From Deinandra increscens subsp. villosa (taxonomy: Eukaryota > Streptophyta > Magnoliopsida > Asterales > Asteraceae), in NCBI GenBank assembly GCA_039602395.1, contig JBCNJP010000008.1, positions 22,895,817 through 22,959,816 on the forward strand: DNA of 64,000 bases, read 5' to 3'. The translations under genes were made by a program, and so were the position numbers. The notes beneath the pieces are model-generated. The model made no database searches. It was not told the origin of the DNA and saw nothing but the letters and a program-made list of their open reading frames with translations. Positions within the stretch are counted from its first letter, which is position 1; each line of letters starts with the position of its first letter. Of the stretch, positions 33,878 to 48,000 are shown one piece after another.

Positions 33878-34480
33878 TTGCGAGTAGATCATACACCACC
33901 AGAGGAAGGTCCTAGTCATTCCTCTTACTTTTCTCAACCACAACAGACCGAATACAATGCATATTGTCATAGATGCAACCTCTTCCATGGCGAGCATTGC
34001 ATCTATGAACAAGAAAATATAAGAATGTCGGTTGAGGAGGATGAAGTAACCACCCTAGAGAACTTGAAGGAAGAGGCTTGGCCTCCTGAAGAATCCCCTT
34101 CGGAGTCCATCCATCCAACTGAAGTCGCTCATCAAGAGAAGGAACCTCCAAATGAATCATCTACTGAAGAACCACCTTCTCTCGAGCTCAAGAAGCTCCT
34201 AGAGAACCTTAAGTATGCCAACAAGCTCCTCGAGCACCTTGAGTATGCACACTCAAAGAAGTCTGTGATTGTTTCTGCGCACCTGCTAAAGGAAGAAAAT
34301 GAGAAACTACTTGCCAGATCTGGTCCAGGTAAGTATACGTTTTGGTGGCCCGACGCGTTCCAAACTTTAAAAACATACTTTGAAATTATTATCAGATTTT
34401 TCTCATTTAATAATGAAAGAATAAAATTAACTGGAACGAGTGGGAAACGAATTAAGGAAAAACCACCTGATAAAAGGTAA
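33878..34480 (+). pseudogene. Athila/Tat-like Gag-leader fragment
   Basis: A 200-codon frame with CHRCNLFHGEHC (Cys/His cluster), then an acidic Glu/Pro/Ser-rich stretch and a Leu-rich helix pair (LKKLLENLKYANKLLEHLEYAHS). It continues from the CEICGGPH region just upstream, so it is a piece of a larger ancestral ORF and not a host gene. No capsid core or pol follows. Confidence 0.45.
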
Positions 34481-35095
34481 TATAATAATCGGGTCGAACT
34501 TGGGACCCGTAGATATACCAAGCTGTTATGTTTTTCATTTTAATAAATAATTAAAAGTTTTGGTTTGCCCGATGCAATTTTGAAATCTAAATTTGGCTTC
34601 AACATTTTTGTTATTGCAAGCGCCAACAAACAACCAATACCTCCAACACTAGGATATTATATTTTTCGTTTGTAGGTTTGTGTTGAGCAAAATAAAGGGA
34701 GTTTGGGTATTTATAAGCTTGTTATACAGGTTCGTCAGGCACATGGTAAAGTCCAAGTGTGGGCATGTCATGTCCAATTTTTTCTTACCTTTCACTCTTT
34801 ATTTTTCAGTGTTTCTCTTTTTGCTTACGGGCGAGCACAAGGACAATGTGCAATTTAAGTGTGGGGATGGGATACTACAGGTCTTGAATATTTGTTTGTC
34901 TATATTCAAGCCTCACATAAAACTCGTTTGGAAAAATGGTTCCTGTACTGCCCAAAAATTTAAAAGAAAAATCGTTTTTTTTTTCTTCAAGAAACCGTGT
35001 ACATAAAAGTCACTCCTCCAGAAACCATGTTAGTGAACTTGGCTCTGGTTACGACCGTCATATTTGCGCGAAAGCGGTGTATGAAGGAGATGGAC
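34481..35095 (+). repeat. Athila/Tat-like internal debris
   Basis: No gene. The strings AAGTCCAAGTGTGGGCATG (34750) and TTAAGTGTGGGGATGGG (34856) are of the AAGTGTGGGG type I associate with Athila/Tat non-coding internal sequence. The end at 35095 is the insertion point of the next element. Confidence 0.4.
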
Positions 35096-35464
35096 TGTAA
35101 AATCGAGATTCGATCTTACTACTGCGTGAATCAATCAATGTAGTGAAACGAGAAAGTAAATAAGAGATTTTGTATTGATTCACTTGAAGATACAAACAAA
35201 AGCTCTCTGGTTTCTCTCTCTAACTCACACACATAAAAGGTGTAGAAATCACAAAAGTTCTTCTATCATTCTAACACACGGTATTTATAGTTAGTGACAA
35301 TCTGGCCTGCGTTCCAATTGGTTAACCAATTGGTACGGGCGTACCAATTGGTACGGCGTATCAGTTGGTATGGCACCATTGATATTGCCACTACAACTCA
35401 CAGACTCGCTCTAATCTAGATACAATACACGAGACACATTTTAGCATAGGAATATGCTCTAACA
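35096..35464 (-). repeat. 3' LTR of gag-only element C (GGTACG-word subfamily)
   Basis: 369 bp; minus strand TGTTAGAGCATATTCC...CGATTTTACA. Same family as 53870-54212. It contains a palindrome with arms ACCAATTGGTACG around a 2-nt centre (35325-35352), a second palindrome CCAATTGGTTAACCAATTGG beside it, and a minus-strand TATAAATA (35282-35289) about 35 bp downstream. Confidence 0.9.
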
Positions 35465-35466
35465 AA

Positions 35467-35477
35467 CTCCCCCTTAA
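35467..35477 (-). promoter_or_regulatory. Polypurine tract of element C
   Basis: The minus strand reads TTAAGGGGGAG directly before TT and the LTR start, giving the orientation of element C. Confidence 0.8.
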
Positions 35478-36561
35478 CGTGTAGTGTATCTATTCTAACT
35501 AAAACTTCAGTCTTCAATCTTCAACATTGTTGCATCTGATCTTTGACTTGAAATCTTGTAAGAAATAGAGCTTGCAAGGCAGGATCACTCTTGAATCATC
35601 TTTGATCTTCAAAATCCACTTGTGAAAGATACTTCAAACTCTCCCTTTCACCATGCTTGAGTCTTGACACACATAACCTGTAATTTCAGAAGACAGAAAC
35701 GTGGTTTCCTTTTTCTTTTGAAAATTAATTTAATCTTAGTGCAAAACTTCTCTTCGAGAATCCAAGATATGGATTTGAAATTTGATTTCGTATCACATGT
35801 CGATCGGTCGAAAACAAATAAGAAACAAAATCTTTTTGGCTTTTTGAAACTTTATATCAAAACACACCTAAATTCTTTTTGATTTTTCTAAGTTTATGTT
35901 AAAACACACCTAAAATCTTTTTGGAATTTTTCAGATATGAAATATATATGCAATACAGAATCAGACAATATTTTTGTCTTTTTTGAGAAAGATCACAACT
36001 TGGGATCATATTGAACATAACATGCTGAACTACACTTCAATTTCAATTACTTCAGCATATAATTCATGTCGATTACTGGTATAATTTGTCCATCTTAAAC
36101 TCAGGCACAATAATACTCATAAAATCTGGATATGTTATCGTATATATTGATTAGATTTTCTTTAACCAGTGTACCCCACACTATCAGACATACTTAGATA
36201 TGTATTTTACTTATTACACTTTGTGATTTCATTTATGATTTAACACATAATGATTGTATTCATGATATGGTCAACTGTGTTCCATGCAAAAAGAAATAAG
36301 AACGTTAAATCATCTACCTTAAGGTCGATCTTTCGGTACGCAGATAAAGCCTCGAATTTAACAAAATAAGAAAAATAAAAGAAGTTAAAATTGTATAATT
36401 CAACAACAATCAGGTCGGTCTTGTGGACACGTAGAGAAAGTCCGATGAATTATACGAAACACCAATAAAAATAAAGCAGAACGTCAAACGAACAACAATC
36501 CACAGTCTTGTGGTCACGCAGAGAAAGTCCAACCGTTTGACAAAATAAAGAAAATCAAACA

Positions 36562-36566
36562 AGTTT
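36562..36566 (+). repeat. Left TSD AGTTT of the three-LTR composite
   Basis: AGTTT precedes the first LTR. The same AGTTT follows the last LTR at 51295-51299. The uninterrupted homologue in copy B (about 26307-26330, reverse strand) has a single AAGTTTAAA here. Confidence 0.95.
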
Positions 36567-38749
36567 TGTAACATCCGTATTTTTCAAAAACCCGAAAACT
36601 CGACCCACATCAAGGTCCAAGGTTTAAGCCCAATTCTCAACACCATAAATGGTAGATTACTCTCTTCCATATGATAGTACTCTGAAAATTGTGAACGTGG
36701 GCGAAAACCGTGCGTAAAACCGAGTTATAACGAAGCGGGAATCGCGAAAACAAGTTTGGTGTTATTGTTGATTGCAAAGACGCGATTTTCCTTCTAAACT
36801 CATCCCACATCGCCCAATATACTATTTTTTCCTTCATTTCACACCTATAAATACCCTCCCTTGATCCCTAATAGCTTGCAACTCCTAGTTTGAGTATAAA
36901 CAAATGGAATAACCAATTTTTGGCGGTTCCACAACTACAATACCCCTTCGGGTGTCGTGCTTAGTAGTTTTTATGCTCTCGGCGAAGAGGTGCTGCCTTT
37001 CAAGCTCGTCTCGTTTGAAAAGCTTCTTTGAAGGTAATTCTTCTTCTTTTTCTTTCTTTGTTTCCTTTCTTTCCTTCCTTTCGTTATTCGTTTATTTATC
37101 GTTTTATTAGTTTAATTAGTTTAGTTTAGGTTCTTAGTTAGGTGCTTTAGGCTCGTTTAGGTAGCCTTGCTAAGGCTCGTTCTTAGAACGCCTAGCATTG
37201 CTAAGGCTTGTCCTTTAGACGACCTAGCTTTGTAAAGGCACGTCATTAGGACGTGTTGCCTTGCTTAGGCCGATTTAGGCTTGCTGTAGCCTTGTAGAGG
37301 CTCGTTAGGCCCAACGAGTCTAACCCATCATGTCCAATTTCATCTATATTCCTCTAATAAAAAAAATCAACGTTTTTATGCATGAAAAAATTGGGGATTA
37401 AGGCTGGTTTTTCACAAATCAACAATTAAACTAATTCTCAATCATTATAATATGTAATTCAGGCTGTGAACATAAACTCATTTTTAAGAATGTCAAATAC
37501 ACTTAGAAATCGCACTCTGTTTAACAACATAATTAGTGATGGTACTTGAGACGCGAATGACATGTAGTAACTGGAAGGGTGAAAACACCGGTAGTTGGGG
37601 TCTCTGTCAAAGGATAAGTGTTCGCATAAATCCCATAGTCGGACTTGGGTGCTTACCTGGGATGCCCCGATGAGAGTGTCATAACCTATTAGGCCAAAGC
37701 ATGTTTAGTAACGTTTAAGGTACTATTACTCTTAAAAGTTAACATGTTTTCGAGCTTCAATTTATAACATTAAACCCCATTCCCCAAATGCATAAGAGCT
37801 TAGAATCTCATATTCCAATATTCATGTCGTCCCCTTCTATTCTTTTAGGATGAATCTTCGGGACTAATCCTTTCACCTTCATTTTTCGCTTCGTGGACTT
37901 AACTTTTAATCCAAGTGAGTAATCCTTGCCCCTTTTCTCTTTTTCTCATTTTTGGGGTTGCAACATGTATCCTATTTCAAAGTGTTGTTTTTCAAGTTTA
38001 TCATTTATCATGCGTATGTGATCTATGTGTGAATTATGTGTTATGTGACTTCTAGCATGATTTGTCAATATGTGATTTTCAAAGGCTTTCATGTTTATCA
38101 AAGGTTTTCATGTTTATCATCGGATGTCAAGTATGTCATGGTTGTCATGTCTTTCATTTGGCATAAACATTAACGTAAGGCCTGGGGTAACAAAGGTAGA
38201 TCTATCGGTTGACAACCCACTCAACTTGACCGGTTTGGTGTTGGGTGTTTGGAGCCTATTTCATTATTTCATATAGTCTAACCTGCGAGGTTAGGGAATC
38301 TATCATATGTCATTGAGGCTTGTTTATGCCTAGTCTTTCATGTTGTCATTTATTACCAACAATTTTGGTTATGCCTAGTCTTTCATGTTGTCAATATCTT
38401 CTAGCATGTTATATTTCACTTATTCTATCATATGACACGTAACGCATGTTTTTCAAATATATGTTATGTATCAAACTTGTGTTTAGTCACCAACTATTTA
38501 TAGTTGACCCCCTTTATTTTATACATGTTGCAGGCTATGATGTTGATGTTTCAAGATGCTATCACATAGGGCTTTTGGACCTAGTTTAATAAATAAATTG
38601 TATTTGTTATTAATATGTGATGTATTGTTTTATTTTTCAATGCTATCAATAAAATTTATTATTTAACTATTGTCACTAAATTAGTTGTCATGAGCTTATG
38701 GGCAATCTAATCATGCCCCGACGTTTCCGTCGTCGGTTGGGGTGTGACA
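36567..38749 (+). repeat. LTR a of the composite element
   Basis: 2183 bp, TGTAACATCC...GGGTGTGACA; TATAAATA box at 36846-36853. After the TATA box, 37130-37320 is rich in CTAAGGCTYG words. Same length as LTR c. Confidence 0.95.
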
Positions 38750-41700
38750 GATTGGTATCAGAGCCATGGCTATAGGGAACTAGGTTATTAGAAATGGAAT
38801 GACCTAGACTATTGCCTTAGGTGTCCAAACACGAGAACCTCGTGTATTGCATGCTTCGCTTAGGTATTGCCCTTTTTATGTCTTGTTTTTTTCTTAGTTA
38901 TGATGTACCTCAAGTCGAACACTTATCACACACTTATGGACTCAATTTCAGGTTTCCTAGCCTTTTCTTGTTTTGCCAGCGGTTTCATGATATCCTATTT
39001 ATACTTCGATTTCGATCTATGATATTCTTTTGATTTTCAAGATTTCATGGCTAAAACACCACTTTTTATGATTTCAATGGCATTTTTGAAATTTTCACCA
39101 TCGACACTTACTTTCATAATTTTACATATTTTACACTCATGTTTTAGTCGATTGATTTTCCATATTCAAACCTTTCGTGTTTTATTACATTCAAAGTCAT
39201 CCTTGTGATTTCTATTTCACAATGTTATAATGTAGTACGACACTCCTGTGGCATATCACATCCTAAACTATCCTACGATTTACGTTAAAGGTTCACAGTT
39301 CCATTTCGACTCACCTTTGAGAATTCAAATAACCCCTTGGTTATTTAATTTGTAGCTCAAGTCTTACAATTTTCCGATTCCACCCTTGAGATATTTCGCG
39401 ATGTTTTTACAATCAATTTGTTACCCTCATGATTTCACATACTCTTGATTTTTCACACATCGTCCTTGTATTTCAAATTTATGCCATTCCTCGTCACCAT
39501 AAATGTGTTATGGATCTGATTATCCCATTTTAAACCAAAACCTTGTGAGTTCATAAAACGCTTTTGCTTAGTTTCAAAACCTTCATTTCACGATTCTTAA
39601 GTCGCGGTCGATTGATTGTTTTATCAAATCGTGTTGCCAACCCATTTTAGACTCAACCCAACAACCCATTGTTCCAATCATAGGCCAACCTGTTGCACCA
39701 ATGCCCAATAGACACACCTACATGCTGACAATGCTTCGGTCAAACTAGCCAAACAGATTGCGCATAGTAACCGTTTTGATCTTAAGTCAAATTTATCGTT
39801 TGAATCCAGTCAGTCGGTTTATAATTTTACGATTTTTTGGCAAATTCATTTGTGATTTCATTGTTCGATGTATAATTTAAAACAATTTACACTCATCATT
39901 TCAAAACCTATTTATAGCACGTATTTTTCTTTTTAACTCATTTACAGGTGAGCGAGTGCTTGTCGATGGGTTTATGAGTTTACAAGTTTGCATGGTTACG
40001 GGATTACATGCTTATGAGTTAACGCGTTTACCCATTAACGAGCCTACGGACTCAAATGTACATGATATCCCGTTTTAGAAAATATTAAATTATCCATTTT
40101 TGAACCCCTACAAAATATCACGTTTTGCACTTTTAGGTATACATGTTTAGGAATTTACTCGTTTAGGAAATTATGAGTTTACGAGTCCACATGATTACGG
40201 GATTGCATGTGTACGAGTTTACGATTTTACAACGTTACAAGTAGATAACTATACATGTTTATTAAATTAAAAAAAAAACTCATCCTTTATATTCAAGGTT
40301 ATATTCCAAACGCAATCACGCGATGTTCCAACTGTTTCGCCTTAACAATTATTTTTATCCAAACTCAACTTTTACCCTAACTAACGTCAAATTTGTGTGT
40401 ATCGCGAATTCGAAGATCATTCGTTTTCCCCGCTCGACAATCAAGTCCTGAAAATCTATGGCGATAAACCGTTCCACAGGCTCTAGCTTTCGGCGTTAAA
40501 TCCCACAAGTACTTGCATAAGGAGTACATGACTTGTCTGGAAAGCATTGTGGATGTTTGTATTTAGGAATAGGGAGTCCAAGACATCCTAGTCATTCAGG
40601 ACTTCCCTGAAGTGTTTCCCGAAGACATATTGGGTCTTCCTCCCGTTCGCCAAGACGACTTCCGCATTAATTTACCCAGTACTACTCCTGTTGGCAAGTC
40701 ACCATATCGCCTCACACTGTTTTGTGTCAGCCACTTACCTCTAATTCTCTTCCTCCCGCAATTACGACTCCCATTTAGTCTTTTATCGCATTCATGATGA
40801 CGATATCCCCGCATCTGTACTACTTATATATACTATAGATACTTCTCAGTCATGATCAACGTTTCTTTTTGAATCCATAATTGTGCCTAGCCATAAGCTT
40901 CTTATGGCTAACCAAGCACTCTTGTGGAACTCCTAGATTCTTTTGCAGCTCTTTTCTGGATAAATTTGTTATCGCCTTCGTTGGCGATGTTCGAAATTAC
41001 TTGAATCCTATTTTCAAAATTTTCATGAAATTTTCACCCAAACACTAATCTTTAGGAAGACTCGCGTTATTCCGCATTTCGAATACATATTGTAATTTTT
41101 TTTATGTTAGCGCTATTTAATGTTTCGTACTTAATCTGTGGTTTTCAATGCTCGGTGTATGAGTTCCAAACTCGCTTTATTCAATACTCGATATGTGGAC
41201 TCAATTCCCAGTTTCTAATGTTGATCTATGGATTAAAACTTGTGGTGTCAATACATGACGTGTTTATTCAAAAATTTGTAACTCACATTATTCAAAAAAA
41301 TTGATTGGTGAGTTCGGTTTGCGATTTTCGACTCACAGATGGTGAATTCGGTTGTGATGTTCAACGCTTGGCTTGCGGTATTCAACTCTCGGCTCGCAAA
41401 TTCAACTCTTGGTTTATTGTTTTCAACTCTTAGCTTGAAGATTTCTATATTCGGTGTGTAGTTTCCAACATCCGGTTCAATTCATGTATTTCAAAATTCA
41501 AACTTGCATGTTTAGACCTTCAGTTCATGATTTCAAACTTAGTACATGCTTATGCTCAATTGATATTCAACTTTCAAATTCATGTCACTCGATTTAAGTT
41601 AGTCCATTTATTCGAATCATGCCATTTGATAGATATACCACTTGTAATCCGTTCGCTTATCGCGATTAGCCTTTGTACTAGCGTTACCCATGTTTTCATG

Positions 41701-42828
41701 ATCAAATGTTTTCACAATCTCATGCTTTATTGTTTTCACTATCTCAAGTTTTCATTATCACAAATTTTCATATTTATCATTACCACATGTTTCCATTATT
41801 TCATGTCATCAATGTTACACGCTTTCATTATCACATGACCACCTTATCACATGTTTTCAATATTGCGTGTTTTTATTATCACGTGTTTTCACTATCACAT
41901 GCTTTACCAATCTTGCTAACCAAGACTCATACGAACTATAACCATCAATTGTATGTAATACTAGTTAACCATGCGATTGATTTTGGGTCATAGCCGTGAG
42001 GTCTTGTTGTGTTAGTAAGGAATTATATTTTTATTTTTTTTTGGATTTTGTCTAGACCTCGCCCCTCGAGAAAGGTGGACTGGGTGTGAGTCGCGACACA
42101 TCTAGTTCGCCAGAATCGAACGCGTTATCTTGTTAAAATCCGACATTGTTTTGTCAGTTACATCGATTTCATTTTTTTATGGATACATTCACTTACATTA
42201 AATTCAATTAGTCAAGTTATCACTTTCAAATGGTTACATGTTAACCCCTCAACCCCTTATTCTATCCTCTACCTCTCCTTGTTTGGATATCCTAAAGTAG
42301 GGGAGATTGTGGCTTTCACTTTACTGAACATGTTGTTTGGTCAAATCGTGCATTCTCGTCTTCGAATCATCTATGACCTTTGATTCTCGGTATGGTACTC
42401 ATTCCATGTGTGTACGCCATTATCCATGTCATTGTCAAATGTATCACATTTTATATAAACTACGTCTGGATATTACGGTGTCAAGTATTCCCTTCCATGC
42501 TTTTTGTGTTGTGCGAGGGAGTCTCTCCGTAGGCAACTAGCACGCTTTTGAAGTAGCAACGATGTGGTGGGTTAGCTGCGGTACACCCTATATATAAGCA
42601 TCGGTGGTGCTTTAAAAGTGGGCTAGGTGTCGGACCGAGAGTTGGCCCTGGTGTTGTGTCAAAATTAGTGTTACAAATTTATATCACAATTTCAAAGGAA
42701 ACATTTACAATTAAATTTTTTTTTGTATAAGGGTACTTTTCGGTATAACATTTAATTATCCTCATTCCTGTTTCCTACAGTCTCTACTAACTGAATTTCG
42801 GGACGAAATTTCCTAAAGTAAGGGAGAC
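38750..42828 (+). other. Internal domain 1, non-coding, with a pol vestige
   Basis: 4079 bp with no frame above about 100 codons. At 40594-40715 a short frame reads DFPEVFPEDILGLPP and VGKSPYRL, the block just before the RT in Tekay-type pol; nothing else of pol is recognisable. The 3' end keeps GAATTTCGGGACGAAATTT, the usual chromovirus pol end. The polypurine tract GTAAGGGAGAC (42818-42828) follows it. A T-rich region at 41690-41910 repeats TTTTCATTATCACATG-like words. Confidence 0.85.
38753..38765 (+). promoter_or_regulatory. Primer-binding site 1 of the composite element
   Basis: TGGTATCAGAGCC, exact initiator tRNA-Met complement, three bases after LTR a. Confidence 0.95.
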
Positions 42829-45029
42829 TGTAACATCCGTATTTTTCAAAAACCCGAAAACTCGACCCAGATCAAGGTCCAAGGTTTAAGCCCAATTCTC
42901 AACACCATAAATGGTAGATTACTCTCTTCCATATGATAGTACTCTGAAAATGGTGAACGTGGGCGAAAACCGTGCGTAAAACCGAGTTATAACGAAGCGG
43001 GAATCGCGAAAACAAGTTTGGTGTTATTGTTGATTGCAAAGACGCGATTTTCCTTCTAAACTCATCCCACATCGCCCAATATACTATTTTTTCCTTCATT
43101 TCACACCTATAAATACCCTCCCTTGATCCCTAATAGCTTGCAACTCCTAGTTTGAGTATAAACAAATGGAATAACCAATTTTTGGCGGTTCCACAACTAC
43201 AATACCCCTTCGGGTGTCGTGCTTAGTAGTTTTTATGCTCTCGGCGAAGAGGTGCTGCCTTTCAAGCTCGTCTCGTTTGAAAAGCTTCTTTGAAGGTAAT
43301 TCTTCTTCTTTTTCTTTCTTTGTTTCCTTTCTTTCCTTCCTTTCATTATTCGTTTATTTATCGTTTATTAGTTTAATTAGTTTAGTTTAGGTTCTTAGTT
43401 AGGTGCTTTAGGCTCGTTTAGGTAGCCTTGCTAAGGCTCGTTCTTAGAACGCCTAACATTGCTAAGGCTTGTCCTTTAGACGGCCTAGCTTTGTAAAGGC
43501 ACGTCATTAGGACGTGTTGCCTTGCTTAGGCCGATTTAGGCTTGCTGTAGCCTTGTAGAGGCTCGTTAGGCCCAACGAGTCTAACCCATCATGTCCAATT
43601 TCATCTATATTCCTCAAATCAAAAAAATCAACGTTTTTATGCATGAACAAATTGGGGATTAAGGCTGGTTTTTCACAAATCAACAATTAAACTAATTCTC
43701 AATCATAATAATATGTAATTCAGGCTGTGAACATAAACTCATTTTTAAGAATTTCAAATACACTTAGAAATCGCACTCTGTTTAACAACATAATTAGTGA
43801 TTGTACTTGAGACGCGAATGACATGTAGTAACTGGAAGGGTGAAAACACCGGTAGTTGGGGTCTCTGTCAAAGGATAAGTGTTCGCATAAATCCCATAGT
43901 CGGACTTGGGTGCTTACCTGGGATGCCCCGATGAGAGTGTCATAACCTATTAGGCCAAAGCATGTTTAGTAACGTTTAAGGTACTATTACTCTTAAAAGT
44001 TAACATGTTTTCGAACTTCAATTTATAACATTAAAACCCATTCCCCAAATGCATAAGAGCTTAGAATCTCATATTCCAATATTCATGTCGTCCCCTTCTA
44101 TTCTTTTAGGATGAATCTTCGGGACTAATCCTTTCACCTTCATTTTTCGCTTCGTGGACTTAACTTTTAATCCAAGTGAGTAATCCTTGCCCCTTTTCTC
44201 TTTTTCTCATTTTTGGGGTTGCAACATGTATCCTATTTCAAAGTGTTGTTTTTCAAGTTTATCATTTATCATGCGTATGTGATCTATGTGTGAATTATGT
44301 GTTATGTGACTTCTAGCATGATTTGTCAATATGTGATTTTCAAAGGCTTTCATGTTTATCAAAGGTTTTCATGTTTATCAAAGGTTTTCATGTTTATCAT
44401 CGGATGTCAAGTATGTCATGGTTGTCATGTCTTTCATTTGGCATAAACATTAACGTAAGGCCTGGGGTAACAAAGGTAGATCTATCGGTTGACAACCCAC
44501 TCAACTTGACCGGTTTGGCGTTGGCTGTTTGGAGCCTATTTCATTATTTCATATAGTCTAACCTGCGAGGTTAGGGAATCTATCATATGTCATTGAGGTT
44601 TGTTTATGCCTAGTCTTTCATGTTGTCATTTATTACCAACAATTTTGGTTATGCCTAGTCTTTCATGTTGTCAATATCTTCTAGCATGTTATATTTCACT
44701 TATTCTATCATATGACACGTAACGCATGTTTTTCAAATATATGTTATGTATCAAACTTGTGGTTACTCACCAACTATTTATAGTTGACCCCCTTTATTTT
44801 ATACATGTTGCAGGCTATGATGTTGATGTTTCAAGATGCTATCACATAGGGCTTTTGGACCTAGTTTAATAAATAAATTGTATTTGTTATTAATATGTGA
44901 TGTATTGTTTTATTTTTCAATGCTATCAATAAAATTTATTATTTAACTATTGTCACTAAATTAGTTGTCATGAGCTTATGGGCAATCTAATCATGCCCCG
45001 ACGTTTCCGCCGTCGGTTGGGGTGTGACA
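42829..45029 (+). repeat. LTR b (middle) of the composite element
   Basis: 2201 bp. It is 18 bp longer than LTRs a and c because it holds one extra unit of TTTCATGTTTATCAAAGG near 44345-44400. TATAAATA at 43108-43115. It is preceded by a polypurine tract and followed by a primer-binding site, so it acts as 3' LTR of one unit and 5' LTR of the next. Confidence 0.95.
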
Positions 45030-48000
45030 GATTGGTATCAGAGCCATGGCTATAGGGAACTAGGTTATTAGAAATGGAATGACCTAGACTATTGCCTTAG
45101 GTGTCCAAACACGAGAACCTCGTGTATTGCATGCTTCGCTTAGAGATTGCCCTTTTTATGTCTTGTTTTTTTCTTAGTTATGATGTACCTCAAGTCTAAC
45201 ACTTATCACACACTTATGGACTCAATTTCAGGTTTCCTAGCCTTTTCTTGTTTTGCCAGCGGTTTCATGATATCCTATTTATACTTCGATTTCGATCTAT
45301 GATATTCTTTTGATTTTCAAGATTTCATGGCTAAAACACCACTTTTTATGATTTCAATGACATTTTTGAAATTTTCACCATCGACACTTACTTTCATAAT
45401 TTTACATATTTTACACTCATGTTTTAGTCGATTGATTTTCCATATTCAAACCTTTCGTGTTTTATTACATTCAAAGTCATCCTTGTGATTTCTATTTCAC
45501 AATGTTATAATGTAGTACGACACTCCTGTGGCATATCACATCCTAAACTATCCTACGATTTACGTTATAGGTTCACAGTTCCATTTCGACTCACCTTTGA
45601 GAATTCAAATAACCCCTTGGTTATTTAATTTGTAGCTCAAGTCTTACAATTTTCCGATTCCACCCTTGAGATATTTCGCGATGTTTTTACAATCAATTTG
45701 TTACCCTCATGATTTCACATACTCTTGATTTTTCACACATCGTCCTTGTATTTCAAATTTATGCCATTCCTCGTCACCATAAATGTGTTATGGATCTGAT
45801 TATCCCATTTTAAACCAAAACCTTGTGAGTTCATAAAACGCTTTTGCTTAGTTTTAAAACCTTCATTTCACGATTCTCAAGTCGCGGTCGATTGATTGTT
45901 TTATCAAATCGTGTTGCCAACCCATTTTAGACTCAACCCAACAACCCATTGTTCCAATCATAGGCCAACCTGTTGCACCAATGCCCAATAGACACACCTA
46001 CATGCCTGACAATGCTTCGGTCAAACTAGCCAAACAGATTGCGCATAGTAACTATTTTGATCTTAAGTCAAATTTATCGTTTGAATCCAGTTAGTCGGTT
46101 TATAATTTTACGATTTTTTGGCAAATTCATTTGTGATTTCATTGTTCGATGTATAATTTAAAACAATTTACACTCATCATTTCAAAACCTATTTATAGCA
46201 CGTATTTTTCTTTTTAACTCATTTACAGGTGAGCGAGTGCTTGTCGATGGGTTTATGAGTTTACAAGTTTGCATGGTTACGGGATTACATGCTTATAAGT
46301 TAACGCGTTTACCCATTAACGAGCCTACGAACTCAAATGTACATGATATCCCGTTTTAGAAAATATTAAATTATCCATTTTTGAACCCCTACAAAATATC
46401 ACGTTTTGCACTTTTAGGTATACATGTTTAGGAATTTACTCGTTTAGGAAATTATGAGTTTACGAGTCCACATGATTACGGGATTGCATGTGTACGAGTT
46501 TACGATTTTACAACTTTACGAGTAGATAACTATACATGTTTATTAAATTAAAAAAAAAACTCATCCTTTATATTCAAGGTTATATTCCAAACGCAATCAC
46601 GCGATGTTCCAACTGTTTCGCCTTAACAATTATTTTTATCCAAACTCATTTTTTACCCTAACTAACGTCAAATTTGTGTGTATCGCGAATTCGAAGATCA
46701 TTCGTTTTCCCCACTCGACAATCAAGTCCTGAAAATCTATGGCGATAAACCGTTCCACAGGCTCTAGCTTATGTTCGGCGTTAAATCCCACAAGTACTTG
46801 CATAAGGAGTACATGACTTGTCTGGTCAGCATTGTGGATGTTTGTATTTAGGAATAGGGAGTCCAAGACATCCTAGTCATTCGGGACTTCCCTGAAGTGT
46901 TTCCCGAAGACATATTGGGTCTTCCTCCCGTTCGCCAAGACGACTTCCGCATTAATTTACCCAGTACTACTCCTGTTGGCAAGTCACCATATCGCCTCAC
47001 ACTGTTTTGTGTCAGCCACTTACCTCTAATTCTCTTCCTCCCGCAATTACGACTCCCATTTAGTCTTTTATCGCATTCATGATGACGATATCCCCGCATC
47101 TGTACTACTTATATATACTATAGATACTTCTCAGTCATGATCAACGTTTCTTTTTGAATCCATAATTGTGCCTAGCCATAAGCTTCTTATGGCTAACCAA
47201 GCACTCTTGTGAAACTCCTAGATTCTTTTGCAGCTCTTTTCTGGATAAATTTGTTATCGCCTTCGTTGGCGATGTTCGAAATTACTTGAATCCTATTTTC
47301 AAAATTTTCATGAAATTTTCACCCAAACACTAATCTTTAGGAAGACTCGCGTTATTCCGCATTTCGAATACATATTGTAATTTTTTTTATGTTAGCGCTA
47401 TTTAATGTTTCGTACTTAATCTGTGGTTTTCAATGCTCGGTGTATGAGTTCCAAACTCGCTTTATTCAATACTCGATGTGTGGACTCAATTCCCAGTTTC
47501 TAATGGTGATCTATGGATTAAAACTTGTGGTGTCAATACATGACGTGTTTATTCAAAAATTTGTAACTCACATTATTCAGAAAAATTGATTGGTGAGTTC
47601 GGTTTGCGATTTTCGACTCACAGATGGTGAATTCGGTTGTGATGTTCAACGCTTGGCTTGCGGTATTCAACTCTCGGCTCGCAAATTCAACTCTTGGTTT
47701 ATTGTTTTCAACTCTTAGCTTGAAGATTTCTATATTCGGTGTGTAGTTTCCAACATCCGGTTCAATTCATGTATTTCAAAATTCAAACTTGCATGTTTAG
47801 ACCTTCAGTTCATGATTTCAAACTTAGTACATGCTTATGCTCAATTGATATTCAACTTTCAAATTCATGTCACTCGATTTAAGTTAGTCCATTTATTCGA
47901 ATCATGCCATTTGATAGATATACCACTTGTAATCCGTTCGCTTATCGCGATTAGCCTTTGTACTAGCGTTACCCATGTTTTCATGATCAAATGTTTTCAC

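Noticed and set aside
33878..34480. Possible host gene with 200-codon frame
   Set aside because: Preceded by an Athila/Tat-type primer site and a CEICGGPH knuckle and followed by AAGTGTGGGG debris; better read as retroelement gag remnant.
36637..36837. Minus-strand 66-codon frame repeated in LTRs a and b
   Set aside because: It lies in U3 sequence, is absent as an intact frame from LTR c, and has no motif. Chance frame.
38091..38276. A 61-codon frame (MFIKGFHVYHRMSS...) present in all three composite LTRs and the solo LTR
   Set aside because: It follows LTR homology. Between the solo LTR and LTR a most differences change the amino acid (about five of seven), so there is no sign of protein-level selection.
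40596..40814. Minus-strand 72-codon frame opposite the pol vestige, repeated at 46848-47099
   Set aside because: It is the antisense shadow of the pre-RT remnant on the plus strand.
41690..41910. TTTTCATTATCACATG-like repeats that at first look like a direct-repeat array
   Set aside because: Units and spacers are irregular and AT-rich, inside a retroelement interior in a plant genome. Not CRISPR-like.
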